NCBI GenBank assembly: GCA_022825195.1
Contig: JAJDYL010000205.1
Location: 1-45,737 of the forward strand
Direction of reading: 5' to 3'
DNA length: 45,737 nucleotides
DNA from: Alphaproteobacteria bacterium
Lineage (GTDB): Bacteria; Pseudomonadota; Alphaproteobacteria; Bin95
Shown: positions 38,704 through 45,643 of the stretch, piece by piece
Layout: each line of letters starts with the position of its first letter
How positions within the stretch are numbered: position 1 is the first letter of the stretch
Notes under the pieces: generated by a model
Seen by the model: only the letters and a program-made list of their open reading frames with translations
Told to the model about the DNA's origin: nothing
The model's database searches: none
Translations under genes and position numbers: made by a program

Positions 38704-39326
38704 GCCGCGAACACCCGCCGCTCGGGCAGCGGCCTCGGCACGCCGGCAGGCGCCCGGCCCGATACCGAGGTCAGGAAGTTGGCGAGCAGCCGGTGGCCGT
38801 GCTCGGAAGCGATGCTCTCCGGGTGGAACTGGACGCCGTGGACCGCCTGCGTGCGGTGGCAGAGGCCCATGACAAGCCCGTCTTCGGTCCAGGCGTTGAC
38901 GGCCATGTCGCCCGGCAGGCCCTCCCGCTCGACGGTCAGCGAGTGGTAGCGGGTCGCCTCGAACGGCGAGGGAAGGCCCTCGAACACGCCCGTTCCGTCA
39001 TGGTGGATGCGCGAGAGCTTGCCGTGCATGCAGACCGGCGCGCGCAGCACCCGCCCGCCGAAGGCCTGCCCGATGCACTGGTGGCCGAGGCAGACGCCGA
39101 AGAGCGGCACCCGCCCGGCGGCCTGCTCGACCAGCTCCAGGCAGATGCCGGCCTTGTCGGGATCGCAGGGGCCGGGCGAGATCACGATGGCCTCGGGCTG
39201 CATCGCCAGCGCCTCGCCGGCGGTCAGCGCGTCGTTGCGCCGGACCTCGATATCGGCCCCGAGCTCGCCGAAGAAGTGCATCAGGTTGTAGACGAAGCTG
39301 TCATAGTTATCGATCAGCAGGATCAT
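38700..39326 (-). CDS. trpG: Anthranilate synthase component II (glutamine amidotransferase)
   Basis: TrpG releases ammonia from glutamine for anthranilate synthase TrpE; in some bacteria it also serves PabB. The 208-residue class I amidotransferase has MILLIDNYDSFVYNL (1-15), the oxyanion PGPCDP region, the nucleophile C79 in GVCLGHQCIG, and the catalytic H168 and E170 in QFHPES. The ATG at 39326 overlaps the stop of the DUF815 gene (ATGA). No trpE or pabB lies in the window; trpE must be elsewhere. Confidence 0.95.
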   Translation of the reverse strand: MILLIDNYDSFVYNLMHFFGELGADIEVRRNDALTAGEALAMQPEAIVISPGPCDPDKAGICLELVEQAAGRVPLFGVCLGHQCIGQAFGGRVLRAPVCMHGKLSRIHHDGTGVFEGLPSPFEATRYHSLTVEREGLPGDMAVNAWTEDGLVMGLCHRTQAVHGVQFHPESIASEHGHRLLANFLTSVSGRAPAGVPRPLPERRVFAA

Positions 39327-40198
39327 GCCGGCCCGTCCTTCCCGTTCAGCTGCCGTCCGAGCCGGCCCGCCAGGTCCTGCACGAACTGCCAGGCCACGCG
39401 GCCCGAGCGCGCGCCCCGCGTGACGGCCCATTCGTTCGCCTGCCGGCGCAGCGCCTCGCTCCCGACCTCCAGGCCGAAATGCGCGGCATAGCCCTCCACC
39501 ATCTCAAAATAGGTCGCCTGGCTGCAATTGTGAAAGCCGAGCCAGAGGCCGAACCGGTCCGACAGCGAGACCTTCTCCTCGACGGCCTCGGCGGGACTGA
39601 TCGCCGTCGAGCGCTCGTTCTCGATCATGTCGCGGGGCATCAGGTGGCGGCGGTTGGAGGTGGCGTAGAAGACGACATTCTCCGGCCGGCCCTCCAGCCC
39701 GCCTTCGAGCACGGCCTTGAGCGACTTGTAGGTGGTGTCGCTGCCGTCGAAGGAGAGGTCGTCGCAGAACAGCACGAAGCGCCGGCCCGCGCCCCGGAGC
39801 AGCGCCAGCAGGCCCGGCAGCGAGCCGATGTCCTCGCGGTGGATTTCGACCAGCGCCAGCGCGCCCGGCCGCTCGGCCGCGATCTGCGCGTGAATGGCCT
39901 TGACCAGCGAGGACTTGCCCATGCCGCGCGCGCCCCAGAGCAGCGCATTGTTGGCGGGCAGCCCGTCGGCGAAGCGGCGCGTGTTCTCCAGCAGGATGGA
40001 GGTCACATGGTCGATGCCGCGCAGCAGCGGCAGCGCCACATGGTTGACCGCCGCCACCGGCGCGAGCCGCCCGCCCTCGGCATGCCAGACGAAGGCATCG
40101 GCCGAATCGAGGTCCGGCGCCGCCCCCGCCCCGGGAGCCAGCCGCTCCAGCGCGTCGGCGATGCGGACAAGCAGCGGAACGAGCGCCGCCTCGGTCAT
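39323..40198 (-). CDS. DUF815-family AAA+ ATPase
   Basis: A 291-residue P-loop ATPase. Walker A is GARGMGKSS (about 89-97), Walker B is FVLFCDDLSF (about 141-150), and a sensor-like ATSNRRH is at about 179-185, followed by ERSTAISPAEAVEEKVSLSDRFGLWLGF. This is the pattern of the DUF815 family, whose function is not established. Of two possible ATGs (40213 and 40198) I chose 40198 because an AAGAGA precedes it and because a duplicated copy of this 5' end (40726-40846) is conserved from this codon. It overlaps trpG by 4 nt, so it appears to be the head of the trp-moa chain. Confidence 0.85.
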   Translation of the reverse strand: MTEAALVPLLVRIADALERLAPGAGAAPDLDSADAFVWHAEGGRLAPVAAVNHVALPLLRGIDHVTSILLENTRRFADGLPANNALLWGARGMGKSSLVKAIHAQIAAERPGALALVEIHREDIGSLPGLLALLRGAGRRFVLFCDDLSFDGSDTTYKSLKAVLEGGLEGRPENVVFYATSNRRHLMPRDMIENERSTAISPAEAVEEKVSLSDRFGLWLGFHNCSQATYFEMVEGYAAHFGLEVGSEALRRQANEWAVTRGARSGRVAWQFVQDLAGRLGRQLNGKDGPA

Positions 40199-40260
40199 GG
40201 CGTTTCTCTTCATTCGCCGGGAACGCCGCCTTGTAGCCGCCCGCCCCGCAAGGCGGCAAG
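40140..40260. repeat. 121-bp imperfect direct repeat, copy A (DUF815 leader and 5' end)
   Basis: This block covers the first 20 codons of the DUF815 gene and 62 bp upstream. Aligned by eye without gaps to 40726-40846, it matches at about 91 of 121 positions: 49/60 in the coding part, 14/28 just upstream and 28/33 at the outer end. The outer part forms an inverted repeat on the minus strand (outer arms CTTG/CAAG). Confidence 0.75.
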
Positions 40261-40270
40261 TGGGCGCCGG

Positions 40271-40675
40271 TCAGTCCGAGACCTTGGCGCCCCAGGCGTT
40301 GGTGGCGTAGTCGGCGGTGACGATGTCGAAGACGACGCCGTTGGGGTCGTAGAACTTGATCTCGGTCGCGCCGTCGGCCGAGTCCGGCAGCCGCATGTGG
40401 TAGCGGCCGCCATTGGCCTCGATCTCCCGGCTCATCGCGTCGATGTCATCGACCACGAAGCCCATATGGTGCAGGCCGTGGAAGTCCTTGCCGCGTTCGT
40501 CGCCCGCCTGCTCGTCCGTCTTGAACTTCAGGATCGCCAGGCTGACCACCCCGTCGGAAAGCAGGATCGCAATATCGGACTGCTGCTGGCGGGTCATGCC
40601 GAAGGTGTTCTCGTAAAACCGCGCCGCCGCCTCCAGGTCCGGAACCGTGACCGCGATATGCCGAAGTTTAGCCAT
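40271..40675 (-). CDS. VOC-family (glyoxalase/dioxygenase-like) protein
   Basis: A 134-residue protein of the vicinal oxygen chelate fold, made of two beta-alpha-beta-beta-beta modules. Visible family features are the N-terminal LRHIAVTVPDLEAAARFYENTFGM (starting at residue 4, with a likely metal-ligand histidine at 6), LHHMGFVVDDIDAM at the start of the second module, and EIKFYDPNGVVFDIV with the likely C-terminal glutamate ligand. Specific activity cannot be told. ATG 40675 follows GGGAGG with 5-nt spacing. A 38-codon reading frame derived from the DUF815 gene ends 8 nt inside this gene, which suggests coupled translation. Confidence 0.83.
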   Translation of the reverse strand: MAKLRHIAVTVPDLEAAARFYENTFGMTRQQQSDIAILLSDGVVSLAILKFKTDEQAGDERGKDFHGLHHMGFVVDDIDAMSREIEANGGRYHMRLPDSADGATEIKFYDPNGVVFDIVTADYATNAWGAKVSD

Positions 40676-40784
40676 GTAAGCCTCCCTGTTCGCCCCGGTT
40701 GAAGACAGTGGCGGCAAACGCGAAGAACCGCTCCGGTGCCTGGGCGATACGCACCGGCAGCGGAACGAACGCCGCCCCGGTCAT
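40668..40784 (-). pseudogene. Truncated duplicate of the DUF815 gene 5' end (38-codon reading frame)
   Basis: Read on the minus strand from ATG 40784, this frame encodes MTGAAFVPLPVRIAQAPERF and 18 more residues, then stops at 40668. Its first 20 residues align with the DUF815 protein start MTEAALVPLLVRIADALERL at 14 of 20 positions; after that similarity stops. The last codons overlap the VOC gene start. It is either a decaying remnant of a duplication or an expressed upstream peptide coupled to the VOC gene. Confidence 0.65.
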
Positions 40785-40846
40785 GCGAAATCTCGTAGTT
40801 CGTCACGAATCTCGCCTTGTAGCCCCGTGCCCGGCACGGCGGCAAG
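40726..40846. repeat. 121-bp imperfect direct repeat, copy B (upstream of VOC gene)
   Basis: Second copy of the repeat described at 40140-40260, 586 bp away and in the same orientation. The outer 33 bp keep the arms GCCTTGTAGCC and GGCGGCAAG exactly, while the stem between them changes but still pairs (CCGTGC-CCG-GCACGG at 40825-40839), which hints that the hairpin itself is retained. Confidence 0.75.
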
Positions 40847-40861
40847 CGAGTAGGGGTACGC

Positions 40862-41278
40862 CTAGGTCAGGGCCAGCAGGTCCGCTCCCGTATTCTCGAA
40901 ATGCCGCGCGTTCCGCGTGACCACCGTCAGACCGCCGACAATCGCCGTCGCCGCGATCAGCAAGTCTGCGCCGTCATGACCCAACCGAGCCCAAAGACGG
41001 CCCCATTCGCGCGCTTCGGCCGCGCCAAACGCTTGGATACGGTCCGCGAAAAGGACCTCAATCTCGAACAACCAAACCCGCAAATCTGTGGCAAAACCCG
41101 GATTACGGCGCTCCTGCATCGCGATTCCGCGTTCGATTTCGCCCAAAGTGACGACGCTGATGAAGAGCTCTTCGTCCGGTCGGCTTCGAAGCCATGCCAC
41201 TACTGCCGGGGAACGCTCCGGACGGCGGAGGGCTGAAACAATATTCGTATCTAGCAAATACAATTCAGAACGCGACAT
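40862..41278 (-). CDS. VapC-type PIN-domain toxin (ribonuclease)
   Basis: A 138-residue PIN-domain protein, the presumed RNase toxin of a toxin-antitoxin pair. The acidic active-site residues are visible: D10 in YLLDTNIVSALRRP (about 7-20), the glutamate in VVTLGEIERGI (about 42-52), and the late aspartates in LGHDGADLLIAATA. The TRNARHFENTGADLL end is typical of VapC. The ATG at 41278 lies inside the antitoxin gene (14-nt overlap). The RNA target cannot be inferred. Confidence 0.9.
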   Translation of the reverse strand: MSRSELYLLDTNIVSALRRPERSPAVVAWLRSRPDEELFISVVTLGEIERGIAMQERRNPGFATDLRVWLFEIEVLFADRIQAFGAAEAREWGRLWARLGHDGADLLIAATAIVGGLTVVTRNARHFENTGADLLALT

Positions 41279-41507
41279 CCCGCGGCACTATTTTCGCCCG
41301 CGGCGTTTCGGGTCCTTCCGGCTGGTCGAGCAGATGTTCGACAAAAGTCTTTTGGGTACGCGCGGCCGCCTTCAACCGTGCATATTCCGCCTCCGAGATC
41401 ACCACGACTGCGGGGCGGCCGCGTCGGCTCACATGTTGGGGCCGCCCGTCCAACGCAGCGGCCACGACGGCGCTGAAGCTGTTCTTCGCGTCCTGAAGGC
41501 TCAGCAT
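41265..41507 (-). CDS. Phd/YefM-type antitoxin
   Basis: An 80-residue antitoxin. The N-terminal half (MLSLQDAKNSFSAVVAAALDG) is the dimeric DNA-binding Phd/YefM fold, with RRGRPAVVVISEAEYARLKA (about 28-47) as the family signature. The charged C-terminal tail (about 50-80, TQKTFVEHLLDQPEGPE) is the toxin-binding part. The ATG follows AGGA (9 nt). A palindromic site with a TATAGT -10 lies upstream, consistent with autoregulation by the pair. Phd-type antitoxins paired with VapC toxins are common. Confidence 0.88.
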   Translation of the reverse strand: MLSLQDAKNSFSAVVAAALDGRPQHVSRRGRPAVVVISEAEYARLKAAARTQKTFVEHLLDQPEGPETPRAKIVPRDVAF

Positions 41508-41528
41508 GGCTCGTCTTCCTGTCTATCT

Positions 41529-41544
41529 GACTGGCCAGACTATA
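41529..41544 (-). promoter_or_regulatory. Putative toxin-antitoxin promoter/operator
   Basis: On the minus strand a -10-like TATAGT (41544-41539) is followed directly by the palindrome CTGGCCAG (41531-41538), about 25 nt before the antitoxin ATG. No good -35 element is visible 17 bp upstream. The position suits repression by the antitoxin-toxin complex. Confidence 0.4.
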
Positions 41545-41561
41545 GCACGCCGCCCGCCCCG

Positions 41562-42938
41562 CTACGCGCCCACGTCCCAGAAGATGCCGGTCATCATTTC
41601 GAGGCCTTCTCGCAGCAGGGGGGCGAGCGCGTGTTCGTTGGGGGCGTGCTGGGAGCAGCCGGCGAAGGAGTGGGGGACCCAGATCGTCGGCATGGCGAGC
41701 ACATCGGTGAACACGTCGTTCGGGATCGAGCCGCCGAGATTGGGCAGCAGCGCCGCCGGCCGGCCCAGCGTCTCCTCGATCGACGCCATGACGCGGCGCA
41801 CCCAGGGGTCGTCGAGCGGCGTGCGGGTGGCCTTCATCGTGGTGCGCATGGGCGCGACCTGCACGTCCCCGAAGCCGTTTGCGTCCAGATGCGCGCGGAT
41901 GGCGGCCTCGAACGCCTCGTCGTCGGAGCCCGCAACAAAACGCATCTGGATGACGGCCCGCGCACGCGGCGGGATGGCGTTCACCGGCCGCTCCGCGTCG
42001 CCCGCGCCCAGGGCCAGCACCTCCAGCGCGTTCCAGCCGAACACGCGCTCCCAGGGCGTCAGGCCCGGCTCGCCCCAGTCCGGGTCGATCTCCGGCGCGC
42101 CCGGCCCGCCGTCCACCTCGCAATCGGCGATCGCGGTGCGCACCGCGTTGGACATGGGCGGCGGTCTCAGCCCCTCGACCAGGATGCGCCCGCGCGCGTC
42201 CACCATGCTGGCGACGGCGCTTGCCAGCCGCGTCGCCGGGTTGGAGAGCAGCCCGCCCCAATTGCCGGAATGGTGGCCGCCCTCGCGGGCCTCGATGTCC
42301 AGCGCGAAGTTGATGACGCCGCGCGAGCCGAGATAGACGGTCGGGCGGTCGGGCGCGACGCGCGGCCCGTCCGACGCGACCAGGACGTCCGCCGCCAGAC
42401 GCTCGCGGTTGGCCCCGGCGAAGGCGCGCAGGCCCTTCGAGCCGGTCTCCTCGCTGGTCTCGACCAAGAGCTTCGCGTTGAAGCCGAGCCGCCCGCGCTC
42501 CGCCAGCACGGCCTCCAGCGCGGCGAGCGCGATGCCGTGCTGGCCCTTGTTGTCCACCGTGCCGCGCCCGTAGAGCTTCTCGCCGTCCCGGTCGAGCGTC
42601 CACGGATCGCGGCCCTCGCGCCACTGTCCTTCATGGCCGAGCACGGTGTCGCCGTGGCCATAGACGAGCACGGTCGGCAGCGCCGCGTCCTCCTGCCTGA
42701 CGGCCGTCAGCAGCGGCCCTCCGCCCTCCTCCGGATTCGGCTCGACCCGGACCTCGAAGCCCATATCGCGGGCGGCCGGCGCGATCTCGTCCTCCAGATA
42801 GCGCCATAGATGCGGCGCAAAGGCCGGGTCCTGGCTGGTGGAGGGCACCGCCACCCGGCGCGCCAGCGTCTCGATGAACGCGCCGCTGTCATAATGCTCG
42901 CGGATGCGGTCGAGCGCGCCGTCGCGCGTAACGGTCAT
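41562..42938 (-). CDS. M20-family metallopeptidase/dipeptidase
   Basis: A 458-residue di-zinc hydrolase of the M20 family, likely cleaving dipeptides or N-acyl amino acids. Metal ligands and catalytic residues are visible: H95 and D97 in VYGHGDTV, D129 in [10 protein letters not shown], the EE pair at about 163-164 in TSEETGS, an aspartate in VASDGPR, and the late histidine in [14 protein letters not shown]. The dimerisation lid domain lies between (about 210-330). The ATG overlaps the folD stop by 4 nt. No signal peptide is seen, so it should be cytoplasmic. Confidence 0.88.
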   Translation of the reverse strand: MTVTRDGALDRIREHYDSGAFIETLARRVAVPSTSQDPAFAPHLWRYLEDEIAPAARDMGFEVRVEPNPEEGGGPLLTAVRQEDAALPTVLVYGHGDTVLGHEGQWREGRDPWTLDRDGEKLYGRGTVDNKGQHGIALAALEAVLAERGRLGFNAKLLVETSEETGSKGLRAFAGANRERLAADVLVASDGPRVAPDRPTVYLGSRGVINFALDIEAREGGHHSGNWGGLLSNPATRLASAVASMVDARGRILVEGLRPPPMSNAVRTAIADCEVDGGPGAPEIDPDWGEPGLTPWERVFGWNALEVLALGAGDAERPVNAIPPRARAVIQMRFVAGSDDEAFEAAIRAHLDANGFGDVQVAPMRTTMKATRTPLDDPWVRRVMASIEETLGRPAALLPNLGGSIPNDVFTDVLAMPTIWVPHSFAGCSQHAPNEHALAPLLREGLEMMTGIFWDVGA

Positions 42939-43831
42939 AGCAGCCGGACCGCCGGCTCCGCCACGCCCGCCAGCCGGCAGGCGGCGGTCACGGTGTTGGC
43001 GAGCAGGCAGGCGATCGTCATCGGCCCGACGCCGCCCGGCACCGGCGTGATGGCGCCGGCGACCTCGGAGGCGCCCGCGAAATCCACATCGCCGACGAGC
43101 CGCGTCCTGCCCTCCTCCGCCGCCGGTATGCGGTTGATGCCGACATCGATCACCGTCGCGCCCGGCTTGACCCAGCCGCCCTCGACCATGCGCGCCCGCC
43201 CGACCGCGGCGACCAGAATGTCCGCCTCCCGGCAGACGCCGGGCAGGTCCTGCGTGCGGGAATGGGCGAGCGTCACGGTGCAGTGCTGGGCCAGCAGCAG
43301 GGCGGCCATCGGCTTGCCGACGATGTTGGACCGGCCGACGACGACCGCGCGCTTGCCGACGAGACCGTCCGGGTGCACCTCGGCCAGCATGGTCATGCAG
43401 CCGCGCGGCGTGCAGGGAGCGAGCGCGGGCGCGCCGGTCCAGAGCGCGCCCACATTCTCGGGATGGAAGCCGTCCACGTCCTTGGCGGGGTCGATGGCGC
43501 GCAGCACCTTGGCGGAATCGATCCCGTCCGGCAGCGGCAATTGCACCAGGATGCCATGGACCGCCGGGTCGCGGTTCAGGCTCGCCACCAGCGCCAGCAG
43601 CTCCGCCTCGGGCGTGTCCTCGGGCAGCCGGTGCTCGAAGGACGCCATGCCGGCGGCCGCTGTCTCGCGGTTCTTGTTGCGGACATAGACGGCGCTGGCC
43701 GGGTCGTCGCCGACCAGCACCACGGCGAGGCCCGGCCGGACCGTTCCCGCCAGCGCCGCGACCTGGGCCGCCACACGCTCGCGCAGCTTTGCCGCCAGCG
43801 CCTTGCCGTCGATGATGCGGGCACCGCTCAT
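42935..43831 (-). CDS. folD: Bifunctional methylenetetrahydrofolate dehydrogenase/cyclohydrolase FolD
   Basis: FolD interconverts 5,10-methylene-, methenyl- and 10-formyl-tetrahydrofolate using NADP. The 298-residue protein has [16 protein letters not shown] with the catalytic Y49 and K53, [25 protein letters not shown], the cofactor loop [11 protein letters not shown] and the C-terminal [15 protein letters not shown]. The ATG at 43831 follows GGGAGG (8 nt). It is 17 nt downstream of yggT and overlaps the peptidase gene by 4 nt. An open frame that continues upstream through yggT is not coding. Confidence 0.96.
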   Translation of the reverse strand: MSGARIIDGKALAAKLRERVAAQVAALAGTVRPGLAVVLVGDDPASAVYVRNKNRETAAAGMASFEHRLPEDTPEAELLALVASLNRDPAVHGILVQLPLPDGIDSAKVLRAIDPAKDVDGFHPENVGALWTGAPALAPCTPRGCMTMLAEVHPDGLVGKRAVVVGRSNIVGKPMAALLLAQHCTVTLAHSRTQDLPGVCREADILVAAVGRARMVEGGWVKPGATVIDVGINRIPAAEEGRTRLVGDVDFAGASEVAGAITPVPGGVGPMTIACLLANTVTAACRLAGVAEPAVRLL

Positions 43832-43848
43832 GGAGACTGCCTCCCCTC

Positions 43849-44148
43849 TCAGGCCATGGAGAAAATCATGCGGCCGACCACGCCGCGCAGGAAGTAGATC
43901 GCCAGCAGCAGGATCAGCGGCGAGAAGTCGAGCCCGGAGATCATCGGCACGAAGCGCCGGATCGGCCGGAGCGCGGGCTCGGTCAGCCGCCAGAGCACGT
44001 TCATGGCTCCGCGCACGAAGCCGTTGGACGTGTTGACCACGTTGAATGCGACGAGCCAGCTCAGCACGACCCAGACGATGAGGACGATCTGGTAGAGCTC
44101 CAGCACAATGTCGAGAAGCTGGAGCAGCGGGATCAGGATGACATTCAT
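43849..44148 (-). CDS. YggT-family integral membrane protein
   Basis: A 99-residue protein with two hydrophobic segments (about 4-35 and 72-95) separated by the family loop [30 protein letters not shown] and [16 protein letters not shown]. YggT proteins are widespread; roles in osmotic tolerance and in membrane or division-site organisation have been proposed, and the exact function is not settled. ATG 44148 is chosen because it begins the hydrophobic family start [17 protein letters not shown] lies 12 nt upstream. The gene is divergent from tRNA-Ala and heads a likely yggT-folD-peptidase unit. Confidence 0.9.
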   Translation of the reverse strand: MNVILIPLLQLLDIVLELYQIVLIVWVVLSWLVAFNVVNTSNGFVRGAMNVLWRLTEPALRPIRRFVPMISGLDFSPLILLLAIYFLRGVVGRMIFSMA

Positions 44149-44193
44149 GGAGCCCGGACGCCTCCGGCGGGTGGACGCAGACGGCGCGGGGCC

Positions 44194-44223
44194 TTGACAC
44201 GCTCCCGCCGCCTGCAACATAAC
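44194..44223 (+). promoter_or_regulatory. Putative tRNA-Ala promoter
   Basis: A perfect TTGACA (44194-44199) and CATAAC (44218-44223) are spaced 18 bp, placing the transcript start near 44230, about 38 nt before the tRNA. The 5' leader contains a perfect hairpin GCCGCC-TAGA-GGCGGC (44238-44253), which would be removed by RNase P processing. Confidence 0.6.
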
Positions 44224-44267
44224 CCCGCTTCCCGGCTGCCGCCTAGAGGCGGCGTCGTGCGATCTGT

Positions 44268-44343
<76 letters not shown>

Positions 44344-44387
44344 CTCCGCCTCTTCCGGCATCGTTCCTGCAAAAGGCCCCGGCTTCC

Positions 44388-45008
44388 TTAGCCGCCCAGG
44401 TCCTCGCCGGCGAGCACCGCCATCAGCGCATAGACGCCGACCTCGCCCTGTCCTGCAAGCGCCCCGGCTGCGCGCCGCGCCGCTGCTTCCGTCGTCGTCT
44501 GGACCAGCACCGCCCGCGCCGCCTGGGTGTCCGGCCCCCGGATCGAGGCTTCCACGGTCGGGCTTCCCGTCGCCGCCATGTCGAGATGCCAGCGCGCCGC
44601 ACTCAGCGCCTCCCCGGCTCCGGCGAGCGCGTCGAGATCGACCGCGCCCAGGCTCTCATCGGCGCGCAGCACCGCCGCCCAGGCGCCGACCGACGCCTCG
44701 CCGGCCTCGCTTTCCACCGTCATCGCCGAGCGGATGGTGTTGCGGAAGACATGCATCACGCGCTCCGTCCACGCGGTCGGGTCGTTCAGCCGGTCGCGGT
44801 AGGGCTTCGAGGCCAGCACGCCGACATCCTCCGTCCGGTACCAGGTGAAATAGCCCCGGTCGGCCTCGACCGCGCGGTAGCGCACCCCCTTCAGGAAGCC
44901 CGGCACTCCTACCCGCTCGGGCAGATGCTCGCGGTTGTACCACTCGTTGAAATCCGCTTCGCCGTCCGCAGTGCAGTCGGTCCACACCGCGAGGATTCCG
45001 TTGCCCAT
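44388..45008 (-). CDS. EthD/DUF4286-like dimeric alpha-beta barrel protein (hypothetical)
   Basis: A 206-residue protein whose first half (MGNGILAVWTDCTADGEADF, then NEWYNREHLPERVGVPGFLKG) has the NEWYxxEHLPER pattern of small dimeric alpha-beta barrel proteins such as EthD- or DUF4286-like families. The second half (about 110-206) may be a second, diverged barrel repeat, ending with EVGVYALMAVL. Such proteins bind or convert small molecules; a specific role cannot be given. ATG 45008 follows GGGGGAG with 5-nt spacing. Confidence 0.75.
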   Translation of the reverse strand: MGNGILAVWTDCTADGEADFNEWYNREHLPERVGVPGFLKGVRYRAVEADRGYFTWYRTEDVGVLASKPYRDRLNDPTAWTERVMHVFRNTIRSAMTVESEAGEASVGAWAAVLRADESLGAVDLDALAGAGEALSAARWHLDMAATGSPTVEASIRGPDTQAARAVLVQTTTEAAARRAAGALAGQGEVGVYALMAVLAGEDLGG

Positions 45009-45034
45009 AAGTCTCCCCCATAGCTTTATCCGCC

Positions 45035-45059
45035 GCGGCCCGCCGCCTTGACGGGCCGC
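45035..45059. other. Perfect 8-bp inverted repeat upstream of the barrel-protein gene
   Basis: GCGGCCCG (45035-45042) and CGGGCCGC (45052-45059) surround a 9-nt loop. It lies 27 bp upstream of the start of the barrel-protein gene (44388-45008) and downstream of the HEPN-like gene. It lacks a T-run, so it is not a standard intrinsic terminator; an operator or RNA hairpin is possible. Confidence 0.45.
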
Positions 45060-45125
45060 CACGCGCCGCCCATGGTCGCGCCTGACGGCAGCGGGGGCAA
45101 GGCGCGTGGACGGAACCGGCCTGCA

Positions 45126-45632
45126 TTATGCCGGGGAAAGCGCCCGACAGGCGGCGCGAACGGTGCGCCAGTCGTCGAAAGCCTCTTGTGCGCGGTCGAT
45201 GAGATCGAGCGCTTCCTGACGCGTGAAACGATTTGCAAGGTTGTAGTCGGCTTCGTGACGGGCCTGCTGGAGATCGCAAAATGCCGAAGCGACCCGGCGG
45301 AGAGGTGGTTGCAGGGGTTGCGGATGATAGCCGCCGAGAAGTTTCTCGGACACGCCGCCGGTGGAAAATTGCCGGGAGGCTTTTTTCATCGTCCCATGAT
45401 GGAAAGCGCGGGCCAGACAACGACGGAGAGGTTCGCGCGCGGGCCCGGAGAGCATGAGTCTGGTGCCTTCGTCTATAAGCAGGTGAAAAAGGGCGTAGTA
45501 GGCGGCCGACACGGCACGGCGCAGACTGGCCTGGGAGGGACGCCTTGGCTCCTTGCGAGCCAGATGCACGGCTTGGCGGAGAAGATCGTCATGCAAGCGT
45601 GCGCCGTGATGACCAAGAAGGAGAGAAAACAT
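45126..45632 (-). CDS. HEPN/UPF0332-like protein (hypothetical)
   Basis: A 168-residue all-helical protein. QASLRRAVSAAYYALFHLLI (about 34-53) and the later LQQARHEADYNLANRFTRQEALDLI (about 119-143) are the two helices typical of HEPN/UPF0332-like proteins, many of which are RNases or partners of nucleotidyltransferases. The RRCLARAFHH segment is a possible RxxxxH active site, unproven. No nucleotidyltransferase partner is seen before the window ends 105 bp upstream. The ATG at 45632 has no clear ribosome binding site and touches a 12-bp palindrome; an internal TTG start is possible. Confidence 0.7.
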   Translation of the reverse strand: MFSLLLGHHGARLHDDLLRQAVHLARKEPRRPSQASLRRAVSAAYYALFHLLIDEGTRLMLSGPAREPLRRCLARAFHHGTMKKASRQFSTGGVSEKLLGGYHPQPLQPPLRRVASAFCDLQQARHEADYNLANRFTRQEALDLIDRAQEAFDDWRTVRAACRALSPA

Positions 45633-45643
45633 GAGTTAACTCA
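45632..45643. promoter_or_regulatory. 12-bp perfect palindrome at the HEPN-like gene start
   Basis: TGAGTTAACTCA reads the same on both strands and overlaps the first base of the HEPN-like start codon. It is AT-rich for this genome. It could be a regulator site, but there is no independent support. Confidence 0.3.
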
